Assembly: GCF_001649575.2 (NCBI RefSeq)
Contig: NC_051445.1
Span: 29,217,946 to 29,281,945 of the forward strand
Reading direction: 5' to 3'
Origin: Kryptolebias marmoratus
Taxonomy: Eukaryota; Chordata; Actinopteri; Cyprinodontiformes; Rivulidae
DNA length: 64,000 bases
The notes beneath the pieces are model-generated. The model did not search any database. It was not told where the DNA came from and saw nothing but the letters and a program-made list of their open reading frames with translations. Shown here one piece after another: positions 22,485 to 34,020 of this stretch. Positions within the stretch are counted from its first letter, which is position 1. Every line of letters starts with the position of its first letter. The position numbers were made by a program, and so were the translations under genes.

Positions 22485-23140
22485 TGGTACAGCTCTTCTG
22501 GGGGAATCCCAAGGCGTTCCCAGGCCAGCCAAGAAACATAGTCCCTCCAGCGTGTCCTGGGTCTTCCTCTGGGCCTCCTCCTGGTGGGACATGCCCAGAA
22601 CACCTCACCAGGGAGGCGTCCAGGAGGCATCCTAACCAGATGCCCGAGCCACCTTAACTGGCTCCTCTCGATGTGGAGAAGCAGCGGCTCTACTCCTGAG
22701 TCCCTCCCGGATGACTGAGCTTCTCACCCTATCTCTAACGAAGAGCCAACACACCCTGCGGAGAAAACTAATTTCAGCCGCTTGTATCTGCGAGCTCATT
22801 CTTTCAGTCGCTACCCAAAGCTCGTGACCATAGATGAGAGTAGGAACGTAGATCGACCGGTAAATCGAGAGCTTCGCCTTTTGGCTCAGCTCTCTTTTCA
22901 CCATGACAGATTGGTATAGCGCCCACATCACTGCAGATGCAGCACCAATCCGCCTATCGATCTTTTGTTCCATTTTTCCCTCATTTGTGAACAAGACCCC
23001 GAGATACTTAAACTCCTCCACATGGGGCAGGACATTTTCCCCGACCCGGAAAAGGCACTCCAGCCTTTTCCAGCTCAAGACCATGGCCTCCGATCACGGC
23101 CTGATGAAGCCAATAGGACTACATCATCTGCAAAAAGCAG
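22485..23140 (-). mobile_element. Rex3 LINE 3-prime part, minus strand
   Basis: A 5-prime truncated Rex3 copy that keeps the C-terminal part of ORF2. On the minus strand 23084-22632 is open: VLPHVEEFKYLGVLFTNEGK, IDRRIGAASAV, KAKLSIYRSIYVPTLIYGHE, RDRVRSSVIREGLR. It is followed by the usual segment ending in the codons for MPPGRLP and a PEELYHF-like end near 22490. Truncation upstream of the FADD active site is typical of abortive LINE integration. Confidence 0.9.
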
Positions 23141-23154
23141 AGACGCTCAGAGAA

Positions 23155-23280
23155 TCTCAACTACTACCACCCCAAATTTTTGGTAAGTATCTGAAGAAAA
23201 CTTTTGTTTTTAATGTCAGTTAGCTGTTGCAGCCAACTTGAATAGGGTTGATTCCAAAGTAGCAGTTGTAGCAGTGAGCA
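23155..23280. repeat. dispersed repeat shared with 20810-20945
   Basis: Second copy of the repeat described at 20810-20945. It starts just beyond the truncated Rex3 edge, so the Rex3 may have inserted into it. Confidence 0.45.
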
Positions 23281-23399
23281 ATAAATATTGCAAATAACTA
23301 AAATTAGTCAGAACACAGTTTAGTTCTAAGGAGCTTGAACACATTGGAGTTGTAAAGTTGTAGAAACAGCCATCGTACTAGCGTATCAAACTCTGTGTT

Positions 23400-23770
23400 G
23401 TTTACTGTGCCTCAGGTCATGTCTCATTTTTGGATCTTGCCTCTCGTTTTTGGACCCTGCTTTGCTCTTACCGGGAGAACTTACTTGCCACTGGACCTCC
23501 GAACCTCATCTCCTCGTCGGAACTGCCTCCTCCTCTTTCCAAGTCACCTCCACGTACCTCAACGCTCCTGGAACAGAAAGACAAAGACAGAAAAGAACTA
23601 TTACTGTCCACTCCTCAATCTCCTCAAACAGTGCAAAAACCTGAGACTCACCTCTCTCAATTACCTGGATGTACATTTCATACCCACCTGTAAATAACTC
23701 ACCTGTAAATAAATTCACTTACCTTTAGTCTGCCTCTGTGTCTGGTTCTTGGTTCCGCTCCTCTGATGTG
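23400..23770 (+). repeat. probable retroelement 3-prime region
   Basis: C/T-rich stretch with CACCTGTAAATAACTCACCT and GTAAATAAATTCACTTACCT followed by AGTCTGCCTCTGTGTCTGGT. The combination of AATAAA and a CTGTGTCTGGTTC-type end occurs at the ends of fish LTR-type repeats. Class uncertain. Confidence 0.4.
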
Positions 23771-25400
23771 TCCTGGTTTATGTCACTTCAAATTCCAGTT
23801 GTGGAGAATTGTTTCTCTAAAGAAGCAGTTTAATAACTAGTTTTTTTTAATATATATTTGACATCTCACTACTTCTCCAGCAGGAATATAGATGGAGACA
23901 AGAAGAACTACAGTGTTCCAGTGAAGCAGGTGCAGTATCCTGGGTATCCAAGGCAATCCAGCAGTCCTCAACCCAAACCCTAGTTAGTGTTTGGAATCTA
24001 TCAGGTGAGCTTTTTGATCCGTTCCTGTTTAGCCAAAGCTGTTCTTTTCTGGTAACTTTATTAATATATACCAGACTGTAGTGCGGTGGTTGGAGACCCC
24101 CAGTGGACCCATCATTAACCAAAAGCTACAATAAATTATTATGATGGTCACCTATAAAATCAGTTATCAGATGAATGAGTGAGATTCAGTCATCCACAAT
24201 CTCTATTGTTCTTTTGAAACTGATATTTTATCAAGTTCTTTTGATCTCCTGTAATTGCTGTTCGTTTATAATGTTTGATCCATTAAGGAGCTCTGGGATT
24301 TATTTATTTGGGTGGTGGTAATGGTGATGGAAGAGAGGTATACTTTGAGGTGTTTTAAGCCTTAGTGTAAAATCTTAGTGAAAGTATTGCATTTTTTTAT
24401 CAGTTTTTATGTACTGCAGTTAATTTTGCATTCATCTCTTTTTAATTTTGATTTTACAATATACAGTTTGTTTATTTAAAAAGGGACAGGGTCCATCAAT
24501 CAACATTTAAATGAGCCATCTATCCATTTCCTTTTTCTGCTTGTCTGTTCTGTCTTGATTTTGTGATGGCTTTAGATCCCGAACTCAGATTGTTGACACA
24601 AAAAAGCACATACAAATAAGGTAAGTATTTTTTTTTTATTATTATTTTGAAAGTAACACAGGAAGTCAGGACCCACAATGTACAAGGGTGGGGCAAAGGT
24701 TAGAGATGGTTCTACTACTATACTGTACTGAAGAGGTCAATCTTTGTATGAAAATAGGTAGCAATCCTCCTTTTTTTTATTTTATAGGATTCCATGGAGG
24801 AGATGTTTTGAGTTGTCCAGATCAGGTGAGTAGTGCAGGTTACGTTTTCCAGGGAGCAGACAGGCAGCATGGAGGCAATGATTAGGAACTTCAGAGAGGA
24901 ACTTCAAAATGCACAATGATCTTCGAAGATAAGGTAAGAAGCCACACACGTCTGCCAAGAGAACCCAGGTAAGTTTTAGATTGGATAAATTCACAAGGAA
25001 AAGACAACAGGAATTCTTATGAGGGCTGAAATGAGAATGATTGGCATGTGACATTAATGGTCCAACAAGTATCTCATCTCAGTCTTAAATACTACATGCA
25101 ATAATATGAATTAGCAACAGCTGCGTGTCATGCCACCGGTATCTCACAGCACCTCAGGTGGAGTGACAGCAGAATGTTGTCACCGCTCTCTGTCTGCAAA
25201 GGAAGGGAAAGGCTGGACATACCATAATCATGAGAGCACCCCCTCGTCAGTGGTTGCCACTTGGCAACGAAGGGTATTTGTCAGGGCGGTTCCAATAAAA
25301 GTCAGTGATGAAATCAGGGTCAGGATAAACAAACAGAAAATTAAGGAGTACTCTTCTGGACTGTACTCTTCTGAGTTGACCAGATACTGGAGGTCACGGG
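23771..25400. other. no gene recognised
   Basis: Mostly A/T-rich. Short open frames (for example 24688-24885 and 25130-25585) show no domain. The second overlaps the Harbinger remnant that follows. Confidence 0.4.
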
Positions 25401-25404
25401 CCCT

Positions 25405-25860
25405 CCTGCAAACATCTAATGCCCCCTTTACACGGGCTCTAAAGGTCCCGGCTCCACTCTACTCTGCTTGCTTTGTGCGCAATTCCATCTGCATTTTTTT
25501 TCGAGGCCGGTCCCTGCTTCGTGGGTGGCGCAAGCTTAGCTCTTGTTCACTCATTGGTCGTGGGTGTGACCAGATGCAAGCATAAAGAGCGAACGGTAGG
25601 AATATAAACAACAGCGTTAGCTTACCCTGCAACGTTTATGCCATCTGTCCCCCAGCTGAAGGCACTGTAAAGCCTGAAATCTCCAGCAGATAACAGCTGT
25701 CCTACTCCGCGCAACAATCGCGGCATTCAGAGCATTTCTTCCACTGCGCCTCTCTTCCTGAAGTCTCAGGCGAATCCCCGTAAGTTTAAAAAACAGCAAC
25801 ACAGGGCCAATGTTGTCCATTGCGCTTCTGTTGTTTACACGACTTGCGCCAAGTTTTCGT
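25405..25860 (-). mobile_element. internally deleted Harbinger with transposase exon 1
   Basis: The left edge contains CTAATGCCCCCTTTACACGG and CTCTAAAGGTCCCGGCTCC, resembling the Harbinger B terminus (complement of GAAAATGGGCATTAG). On the minus strand from 25820 the sequence opens with MDNIGPVLLFFKLTGIRLRL followed by a basic helix, the same layout as exon 1 of transposase B (18522-18328), and ends at a GTAAGC donor near 25626. The rest of the transposase and the right end are missing; Rex1 sequence begins at about 25870. Confidence 0.5.
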
Positions 25861-25869
25861 GCTTGTAAG

Positions 25870-28770
25870 AAGCTGTTGTTTAGTCTAGGACTGAGGGTCG
25901 GAGCCTGAAGAGATGGTGGGCAGGTTGGGTCTTAGCCCTGTTCTGACATCAGGTCTTAAAGATGTGGCTCATTGCAGGTAGATCAGACCCAATGATCCTC
26001 TGTGCTGCTTTCATGACCCTCTGCACTGCTCTTTGATCTCAATTGTGGTATCCAGCATACCATGCTGTGATGCAGTATGTCAGGAACACGCATACCAACA
26101 CGCACTGATAAAAGTTCATGAGGAGATTCCAAGGCAGTCTGGCTCTCCTCAGGAAATAGAGGCATTGTTTTGCCATACTGATGATGTGGGAAGTGTGTGT
26201 GTTTTCAGGAAAGGTTCTCAGTGATATAAACGCCCAGAATTTTGAAAATGGGGACTCTCTCCAAAGCCTCTATGTTGATAATTACAGAAATAGGAGTCAA
26301 CCTTCTGAACCTTCTTTAGTCCACCACAATTTCCTTGGTCTTCTTGCTGTTCAGAATGAGATTGTTGGTTTTCTGCCTCTCTCCTGTATACTGACTTATG
26401 ATTATTGGAGATCAGCTCCACAACTGTTGTGTCATTTGTAAATCTAATGATGGTATTTGTCGTGTAGACAGGCTAACATTTGTTGTTTAAAGTTTTCAGC
26501 TTTGGGATGTGCACTATAGTGGTATACTTGAAACATGCTGGGATTACTGCACGTGAAAGGCTAACATTAAAGATGTTAGTGAATACATCAACAAGTTTGC
26601 CTGTGCATGCTTGTGAAACAAATCCTGGAACACCATCAGGTTCTGTCTCTTTCCTAGCTTTGACTCACTGTAATACATTCCTCACCTCATTTGTGTCCAG
26701 CCTGATCTGCTATTGGTCAGGTGCCAGTCTCTTCACATGTCCGGTGCAGCTGTCATTTTTGAAATGGACAAAGAACAGGTTTAGGTCATCAGCAAGCAGA
26801 TGGTCACCAATTACAAGCACAGTGTTGTTTGCTTTATAGTCTCTAATTGACTACAAGCATTGCAACAGGCGTCTGGGATCATTGTTGAAATTTCCCGCCA
26901 TCTTGAGCCTGCAATTATTTTTAGCTGCCTTAATGCAACACTTCAGGTTGTCTCTGGTGAGGCTATAAGCTGCTGTGTCTTTGGTCCTGTATGCAACTCC
27001 TGTATCTCCTGTCTGTGCAGGACATGGGAGGATTCATCTGTAATTCGTGAATGGCCAGAGGCACTGTAAAGTAGTATTGTGTCATTCATGAATAATTTGT
27101 CCAACGGACAAATGTTTTGTGTGAACGAACTGAACCAAAACACTTTATTCACTCATTCGTTTCTTACATAATTCAGTTGAGTTCAGCGTGAGCGGGAGTG
27201 GAGACCTGAGCAAATGTGACTTGAGATTCATTCACTGCAAAAAAACTCCATGTATTACTCAGTGAACCAAATATAGTCTAACTCTGCCCTGAGTGATTCT
27301 AACTGTTTCCTCCTCGCTGGGATTTGCTCTCAGGCTTTTGGCAGCGGCATACTTTTATTCAAACTAACTGCTAATGTTGAGTCAAGCTTCATGAAAATAA
27401 ACATACACATGCCCCGTCCCCATTATCTTAACAGACTAAGGTACACATAAAGTAATGAGAGGAGACAGTAGAAGAGTGAGTGAGACTCCCAACCGGAGTC
27501 TTCGAGCAGAGCAAGCTGCAGCAGCGAGGTGGGGATGGGGAACGGGGGGGTCTTAGGTCGTAACAATAATAAAAAGAAAAGAAAGAGGACTTGTTTACAT
27601 TTAGTGAACATGCTGCTTGCTGTTGTAGTATTGTGGCACTCACTAACTTTGGCTACACAAAGAGAGGAATCTGTCAGAGAGAGCAGGCGAGGGATTCATT
27701 TAAAAAACGTACTGCTGATTTGCGCATGTGCAGAAACATCGAACTGCTGCCTAGGAGAGATTTGTTTGCTTAGTAATGTGGTGGAAGTGGTGATGTTTAT
27801 TTGTGTACTGCCCAAATAAACTGCGTAAACTGAAGGATTCTTTGAACAAATCTTTTGAACGAATCATTTTATTGAAATGATACTAAGGATTCAGTACACT
27901 CAAAAGAACTGCTGTTCCCATCACTACCCTAAAGATGGACTGCTCTGTGTGCCCATTTTGCAGAACTGTTTTATGAAAGAGACTAGTGTTTGTGCTGAAG
28001 CTAATATAGGACAGTACAGAGGCTGTGTAGTGGTCCAGGTCTGAGCTATCCTAGGCAAAGACAGTCCAGTCTGTAATTTCAAAGCAGTCTTTCAAACAGG
28101 CCAAACTATGATCTCCCTGCTAGATGGTTTAGTCCTGCTTTGTAAGCTGGCAACATTATCAGAGAAAGATGATCAGATTGTCTGAGATAAGGGTAGGCCA
28201 CAGCCTTGTAGGAATTGTCCACAATAGTATACACATAGTCCAAATTTCTCTCTCCCTGTTTGGGCATTTGACATGCTGATAAAAAAGTTGAGTTTTGCTT
28301 GATTGAAGTTCCCAGCAACTCTAAAAACATATTCAGAATGAGACCTATTGTTTATTAACAGCTGTGGGCAGAAGCTCCAAGGCTAGCTTTGTGTTAGCCT
28401 GCATTGATTTGTAGATGCCAGTGATGTAAACTACAAAGAATTCCCTTGGTAAGTGGAAGGTCTGCATATCATGGTCATATATTCCAGATCAGATGTGCAG
28501 AGACTTTCTGTAATTTTAGTGTTCATGTACCAGTTACAACATCTGTCATCTGCTTTCTTATCTGCTACATCTAGAGGGTTACAGTTCAGCCATGTTTATG
28601 TGAAAATCAGCACACAGCGATCCCTGATGTTTTGCTGAGTTGTTATCATCAGTCTGATGTCATCCAGCTTGTTGGAGAGTGACCAGGCATGTGTGAAGAG
28701 TACTGTTGGGAGAGACAGTATTGGCATGGCAGCCTTTAGTTTAGTTTGTAGCCTGGCTCACTTTCCACCT
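25870..28770 (-). mobile_element. Rex1 LINE, RT core deleted, interrupted
   Basis: A minus-strand Rex1-type LINE relic. In order from 28770: SNKLDDIRLMITTQQNIRDR, the endonuclease segments, GERNLDYVYT, YPYLRQSDHLSLIMLPAY (28330-28106), DCFEITDW, then an unrelated insertion (27074-27927). It resumes with a basic linker, LDTNEVRNVLQ, EPDGVPGFVSQACTGKLVDV, SRAVIPACFKYTTIVHIPK (about 26510), then jumps to IIRFTNDTTVVELISNNHKS and later RVMKAAQRIIGSDLPAMSHI. The jump removes the RT fingers and palm between the motif for ACFK-TTIVP-PK and the FADD motif, and FADD itself reads FTND. It is dead. The family call comes from the overall order of blocks typical of Rex1. Confidence 0.85.
27074..27927. mobile_element. 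DNA transposon insertion in Rex1
   Basis: About 850 bp of unrelated DNA separates two Rex1 blocks that are adjacent in other copies. Its right end reads, on the minus strand, TAGTGATGGGAACAGCAGTT and its left end TAGTATTGTGTCATTCATGA, so both begin TAGTRNTG. TAGTGATGGGAA starts are common in a fish non-autonomous DNA transposon group. The inside has many GAACGAA/TTCATTCA motifs and no transposase. The formal class is unknown and terminal similarity is weak. Confidence 0.45.
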
Positions 28771-28828
28771 TGGGAAAAAAAATAATCATCACAAAAAGGT
28801 ATTTTTTGAGAAGATATAAATTCATTAC

Positions 28829-29228
28829 TGTCGGAACGAGTGGAGAAGGAGGCGAACCCAGAGCGCAGACTCATTTTAAATAAACTAATTTATTTAAATA
28901 AAGAAAATAAACAAAACAAAAAGATGGCATGGCAGCAAAGGCTAAACAAAAACGCAAACAAAATAATAACATGGAGAACGGAGCGACATGGTATAATCCA
29001 AACAGAAACGGGCACAGAGTGAGAAGTAGGAGATGACCGGGTTTTTAAGCACAGTAGGTGATTAGGGAAGTGGACACAGGTGGGTGTGGCAGGGAGACAA
29101 GTGAATAACTGAGGAGTGAATAGTGACAGAAAACAAAGGTACAAGTAACAAGATAACTGAACACAAACAGAAACCATGAAGACAATAAACAGAATACGAA
29201 AAACCCAAAGAAAACCCAAAACCCAACA
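28829..29228 (-). mobile_element. solo LTR with 5-bp target duplication
   Basis: A 400-bp unit starting TGTCGGAACGAG and ending AAACCCAACA, flanked by an exact ATTAC duplication (28824-28828 and 29229-29233). On the minus strand it has a TTAAAAACCCGG box, an AATAAATTAG polyadenylation signal and the closing AGTCTGCGCTCTGGGTTCGC. Related LTRs are at 52717-53250 (minus) and 59190-59618 (plus). No internal retroviral sequence lies beside it, so it arose by LTR-LTR recombination. The internal open frames are incidental. Confidence 0.85.
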
Positions 29229-29234
29229 ATTACT

Positions 29235-31200
29235 TTAATATACATCATTCAAAAATATTTTAAAACTGTTCAAACCAATTAGGATGAACTTTGTTAATTT
29301 GGGAAATTTAAGAAAAAACTTTCATGACTAAATTTTTTTCTACAGCAATTCTTCTTTGCAGTTGGTAACAATGTTCCTGGCTTAAACCCACATCCCACTT
29401 CCAAGCCAATTTTTTACTTTCACCTATTTCAAATAAACTTGGTCAACTTTCTTGCTGTGTGTGATACAAAAACACCATTACAAATTGCATTGGTTGCATC
29501 AGTAGTACCACCTAATAAAGAGGCTGGTACTTACTTACTGACACTTACACTGAACCTAACCATCCCCAGTTCATGCCTAAGCCCTAGGATCACTTACATT
29601 CTATCTATTTTACCTGCAACCCATTTTATCCAGCCTTAACTTTTAACCTTAATTTTATTACACTATCTCAGTAAGCCCAACCCTAATCTTAGCTTTATTT
29701 TATAGACTCTCCCAATATTTCCAGTTCAAACCTTAACCTCCAATTTAATAAATTTCCCAGTAAACCAAACCCTAAAACTTAACACTACAGATCCAACTCT
29801 AAACCTACACTCTCCTCCTGTCCCCTCTATATATTTCTCTCTCTATTTCTCCCTCCCTCTCTTCTCTTCCCTGGACCCCCCTTCCCACCCATCACCTCAT
29901 TTCTTTTCTGTTTTTTAAACCACCCACAGAACATAACAAACATAGTACAAACAGACACCAAACTGTGAGTACATTCACCCACCTGGTTGTGGGTCACACA
30001 CCAGACACATTACATTTCAAATCACCTTAGGATGCAGTCAGGGTTGCCCGATACATCCATGCATCATACACAATATAAAGTGAGAATCATGTACTCAAGA
30101 TTTGACCTGATATCGAGCCTTTCATTGATTTCCATACCAAACACTGAGCAGCTTTTGAGCATCACGCATGGATCACAAGATAGATTTAAAAAAAAAAAAA
30201 AACAAACAACAACAACAAAAATCAACTTAATATACCCTAGCCCTGAATTGAATTTTTTCATATTAGGACTGGGCTTTCCTCCCCAAAAGGACTACTAGTC
30301 CCAACAAGGTGGGTAATTATACTAGAAAATGTCCTAAGAAGGTAACTAAAACCAAGAACACACACCCACCCACAAAGAGGGTCATAGTAAACCAAAATAC
30401 CAATATCAACACACTTTGAATTTAATACATTTGGTAGGCCACATGAGATAAAATGGTTTCAAAATGGCAAAAAAATCATACTGAAATCAATGAAGGTAAT
30501 AATACTGCAGCTATTTAACTAAGAAAAGTCATCAAGCCCTAACCAAAGACTGAAAATCATTATACAATCAGTCCCTCTTCAACCTACAGTAAGTACAGAT
30601 ATTTAGATTGTAGAAATATGTTTAAACGAGACAAAAATATGAGAGAAAGAAAAACAGGAGCTGGATGATGAGTTCTTTCTTCAATTCAGCTGGTCACGTT
30701 GATTAAGATGTGAACTTGTACAATTCCAGCCACATTCCACCTTTAGCTCCAGGCCTTATCTGAAATTAAAAAAGTCCCCCTTTCCTTAGCTTTGAAGTTT
30801 TTCTGAGCCACTCAAACATTTCCATTTGCAGCGCATGGAAGCTAAAGGAGGCTTTGATTTTTGGAGTCGGCTTTGCCTGTCACTTTGTGTTACATGCTGG
30901 CTGATCTAAGAGCTAAAAGGGAGCGACGCCACCATGCTGTCAGCTTTTCCCACCCCTCCATTTCAGAGTCTGATTCACCCATTATTGACTCTTGCAAAAA
31001 CCAAATGATTGACAAAGAGTGTAAAGCTGGAGCTGAAGCAATGCAAAAAGAGATGAGATGAGACAAGATGTTTTTTTTTTAAACTGACAACCAGTTGTTT
31101 TGTTTTAAGGTCATTTTTTCACTTTTAACGTGACATGATTTGAAAAAAAAGGTACAATTACCTACTGACACAAGATAGAAATAAACTTTGTATATATATA
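29235..31200. other. no gene recognised
   Basis: Long stretch without coding sequence. 29520-29830 is C-rich with scattered AACCCTAA and CCTTAACC words but not a true telomeric array. Confidence 0.4.
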
Positions 31201-31206
31201 AAAATA

Positions 31207-31425
31207 CAGTTGAAACCAGAAGTTTACATACACTATATAAAAAGACATGATTTTTTTTCATACTGTCTGATGTGAAAACAGAATAAACTTTTCCCGATTT
31301 AAGTCAATTAGGATTTTCAAAATTAATTTTATTTGCTAAATGCCAGCATAAAGAGAGAGACAATGTTTTAAAGGCAATTTTTATTACTTTCTTCAAAATC
31401 AAAAGTTTATATACACTAAGATTAC
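31207..31425 (+). mobile_element. Tc1/mariner left inverted repeat (IR/DR type)
   Basis: CAGTTGAAACCAGAAGTTTA at 31207, preceded by TA, is the outer repeat of a fish Tc1-family transposon. A related inner block AAAAGTTTATATACACTAAG sits at 31401-31420, about 190 bp inward, the spacing of the IR/DR structures that bind Tc1-type transposases twice per end. No transposase or right end follows; the element is truncated. Confidence 0.7.
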
Positions 31426-31706
31426 TATGTCTTTAAACCTCTGAATGTAATTTAAGGCACACCTGAAACACTATCTTTATTCTGGATATATACATCCACA
31501 AAGTCTCTCTCTCGCTCTCTTTATATATATATATTAACGTGTGTGTGAGTGTGTGTGTGACGGGGGGGGTTAGTGCTGAAGATATGCACCAACCCATGAA
31601 CATCTTTTGGAGTAACAAGGTCCGCATCAGATGAAGCTTCCAGGGAACTAAAACTGCCCATATGGAAGAAGGTTGGATGAGAATTGTTTTTATTTATATG
31701 TACATA

Positions 31707-32321
31707 TACACTAAATTGCCAAAAGTATTCACTCATCTCCATTCACACACACATGAACTTGAGCAATCATTCCAATATTAATCCATAGGGTTTAACATGA
31801 TGTTGGCCCACCCTTTGCAACTATAACAACTTCAATTTTAACCACAAAGAGTTTTTATGGGAATTTTTGACCATTATTTTGAAAGCACATTTGTGAGGTC
31901 AGACACTGATGTTGGAGAAGAAAGCCTGGCTCAGAGTCTCTGCTCTAATTCATCCCAAAGGTGTTTTATCGGGTTGAGCTCAGGACTCTGTGCAGAAAGA
32001 CCACAGAAAGACAATCCATGAAGCTCTCTACGCACTGTTCTTAAGCTAATCACAACATTAGCACCTCAGCATCCTCTAAGCCCGCTTTGTGATTTTATGT
32101 GGCCTATCACTTTGTTACTGAGTTGCTGTCATTCCCAGTCACTTCCACTTTGTTATAATACCACTAACAGTTTCCTATGGAATATTTAGTTGCAAGGAAA
32201 CTTCACAACTGGACAGCAGTCTGCATGTATAGGTGCTTGATTTTATACACCTGTAGACTGACTGGAACACCTGAATTAAATTATTTGGATGGTGAGTGAA
32301 TGCCTTTAGCAATATAGTGTA
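31707..32321 (-). mobile_element. Tc1/mariner element, internally deleted
   Basis: Left end TACACTAAATTGCCAAAAGT and right end (complement) TACACTATATTGCTAAAGGC are inverted repeats flanked by TA. The inside, read on the minus strand, keeps the two edges of a Tc1-like transposase gene: near 32200-32100 the stretch for the HTH region (codons around TIPKE-like AACTAAATATTCCATAGGAA), and near 32000-31800 the C-terminal part (segment with AACCCGATAAAACACCTTTG). The catalytic middle is gone, leaving 615 bp. Non-autonomous and non-coding. Confidence 0.8.
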
Positions 32322-32676
32322 TATATATATATGAAAGAAAAATACCTAACACAAAGGATTTAAATGTAGACCTCTTTTATGCAGCTCTAACATAAAATAG
32401 GTCTAATGAAACTAACTACATATTTGATATTTTAGTATTTTTCTTTTCTTAATGTAATTTTAAAATATAGCATTATTTTACAGACCTATGTGAAGCTGGA
32501 CCTTCAAAAATTATATAAATCTTTCATGGGAGGTAGTTTTCTTTTTTAAAAAATTGTGAAGCATTTTTTCTTTTGATTTAAAAATGTAAAGGTCTACTAA
32601 CAAGTGCTACCTAGATGATATATGTAGAGTAAGGCTTCAGTACTAACATCCACTTTAATATTTATTTATTTACAAC

Positions 32677-33430
32677 TTCTAGAATTGCACCGCTCACGGT
32701 GGCTGCATGTTGGAGTAGCTCTGTTACATTCATTCTGAGATATTGCTTTTGAAAACTTTATTCCTCTTTTTTTTCTTGATGTAAATTACTTTTTTGGGAT
32801 GATTGTTTTCTCTGGCATTGAATGTTGTGCAGCTGGAAGGATTTTTACTAAAACCTTTTTACTTTTGGACAATCTTTATGGTTATATTATATTATGCCTA
32901 ATCATAACAACAAGGTGGCTTTTTCTTCCCCCACAATCGGGAGCAGCTAATTAACATCTTTTACTTTTCTGTGTTAAATGTGAATAACCCTGAAATCCAG
33001 AAATAAGCAGATCGCCTGTAAATCCACTAGGAAGCAACTCTACGCCAAAGCTGCCCCACCACTGGCGGAGGGAAGAAGCCTAACCTCTACAGGCCCGGTA
33101 CCGTGGCTCTCAGGGAGATCCACCACTACTAGAAGTTCACTGAGTTGCTCATCTGGAAGCTGCCCTTCTGGCGACTGGGAGATCGCCCAGGACTTCAAGA
33201 CTTACCTGCGCTTCCAGAGCTTGGCTATCATGGCTCTGCAGGAGGCCAGTGAGCCTTTTTGAGGACACCAGGACCGAGGACACATCAGAACAGACCGCTA
33301 CAAGAGATCTTTCCTGCCCACAGCCATCAGTATCTATAACAACTCTTTAACGAAACCAGGATTATGATCTACAGCAATATTTAATTTCTCTTTGGGAATA
33401 ATAAAGTATTTTTGAATTGAATTTTATTGA
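32677..33430 (+). mobile_element. histone H3-LINE chimeric retroelement, copy B
   Basis: The plus-strand counterpart of 9265-9952. The leader (32677-32994) aligns with copy A along its length, including a 42-bp identical block (32719-32760) and the shared stretch GCAGCTGGAAGGATTTTTAC (32830-32849). It is followed by H3-derived sequence (32995-33269) and a tail (33270-33430) reading, in its own frame, RTDRYKRSFLPTAISIYN, then AATAATAAAGTATTTTTGAA and GAATTGAATTT repeats. The H3-to-tail junction falls at the same place as in copy A (after GAGGACACCAGGA), with 9 extra bases. Shared junctions mean the chimera formed once and was then copied. Confidence 0.7.
32995..33269 (+). pseudogene. histone H3 retro-pseudogene (copy B)
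   Basis: Recognisable H3 pieces in several frames: the codons for KQ-A-KST-RKQL-AKAA (33006-33050), [10 protein letters not shown] (about 33095-33125), TELLI-KLPF-RL (33139-33177) and [20 protein letters not shown] (33180-33239) with QEASE. Unlike copy A it keeps the alpha-N/alpha-1 region, so the two copies carry different internal deletions and neither derives directly from the other. Start codon lost, frameshifts and a TAG near 33128. No introns. Confidence 0.9.
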
Positions 33431-33825
33431 ATTAACTAGTGCTACTGATGTCAAAGGTCTGGTTAAATTTTTGTGTAGTATCTAGGATGAGGTTAAGACA
33501 AATTCACACTGAGTGATTTTTAGACTGTAGACAAAATCTTTTCTCATTAAAAAAAATAAAAAATTTAGAAAATCAAGCTCACACAATGTGACATGTATTA
33601 TTCAGTTTTGATTATCCACAGACAGGAATTGGTTCTAAGTCAATCTGACTGGATCATATTTCAGATTTGTTTCTCTCAAAGCTCAGAAGGGATAATATAT
33701 CTTGCCAAATAGTGCACAAGAACTTTAAGGTATGACCAAACCAGCTACAACCCCATCATATATCATCATAAAATAACTTTATCTAAAACTGTGGCAAAAG
33801 GTGGCAGGCAACATAGAGTATGACA
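33431..33825. other. no gene recognised
   Basis: A/T-rich spacer between the chimera and the SINE. Confidence 0.4.
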
Positions 33826-34020
33826 GCTTAGTGGTTAGCACTGTTGCCTCACAGCAAAAAGGTCCTGGGTTCAAGTACAGGGTTGGTCAGTTTTCTCCAG
33901 GTGCTTTGGTTTCCTCCCCCTTAGTCTAAAAACATGCATATTAGGCTGCCTTCAGAACCAGGCCTCCCTTGAATAAAAGATCTGAGATCTCAGTGGGATT
34001 TGCCTGGTTAAATAAAGGGT
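33826..34020 (+). mobile_element. tRNA-derived SINE
   Basis: A tRNA-like head with an A box TAGTGGTTAGCAC (33829-33841) and a B box GGTTCAAGT (33868-33876), 27 bp apart. The SINE core CTCCAGGTGCTTTGGTTTCC and AAACATGCATATTAGG follow, and a tail ATCTCAGTGGGATTTGCCTG, GTTAAATAAAGG and (AAT)n. Polymerase III promoter boxes are in correct order. Confidence 0.8.

Noticed and set aside
29520..29830. Interstitial telomere-like sequence because of AACCCTAA words.
   Set aside because: The words are scattered and do not form a tandem TTAGGG array.
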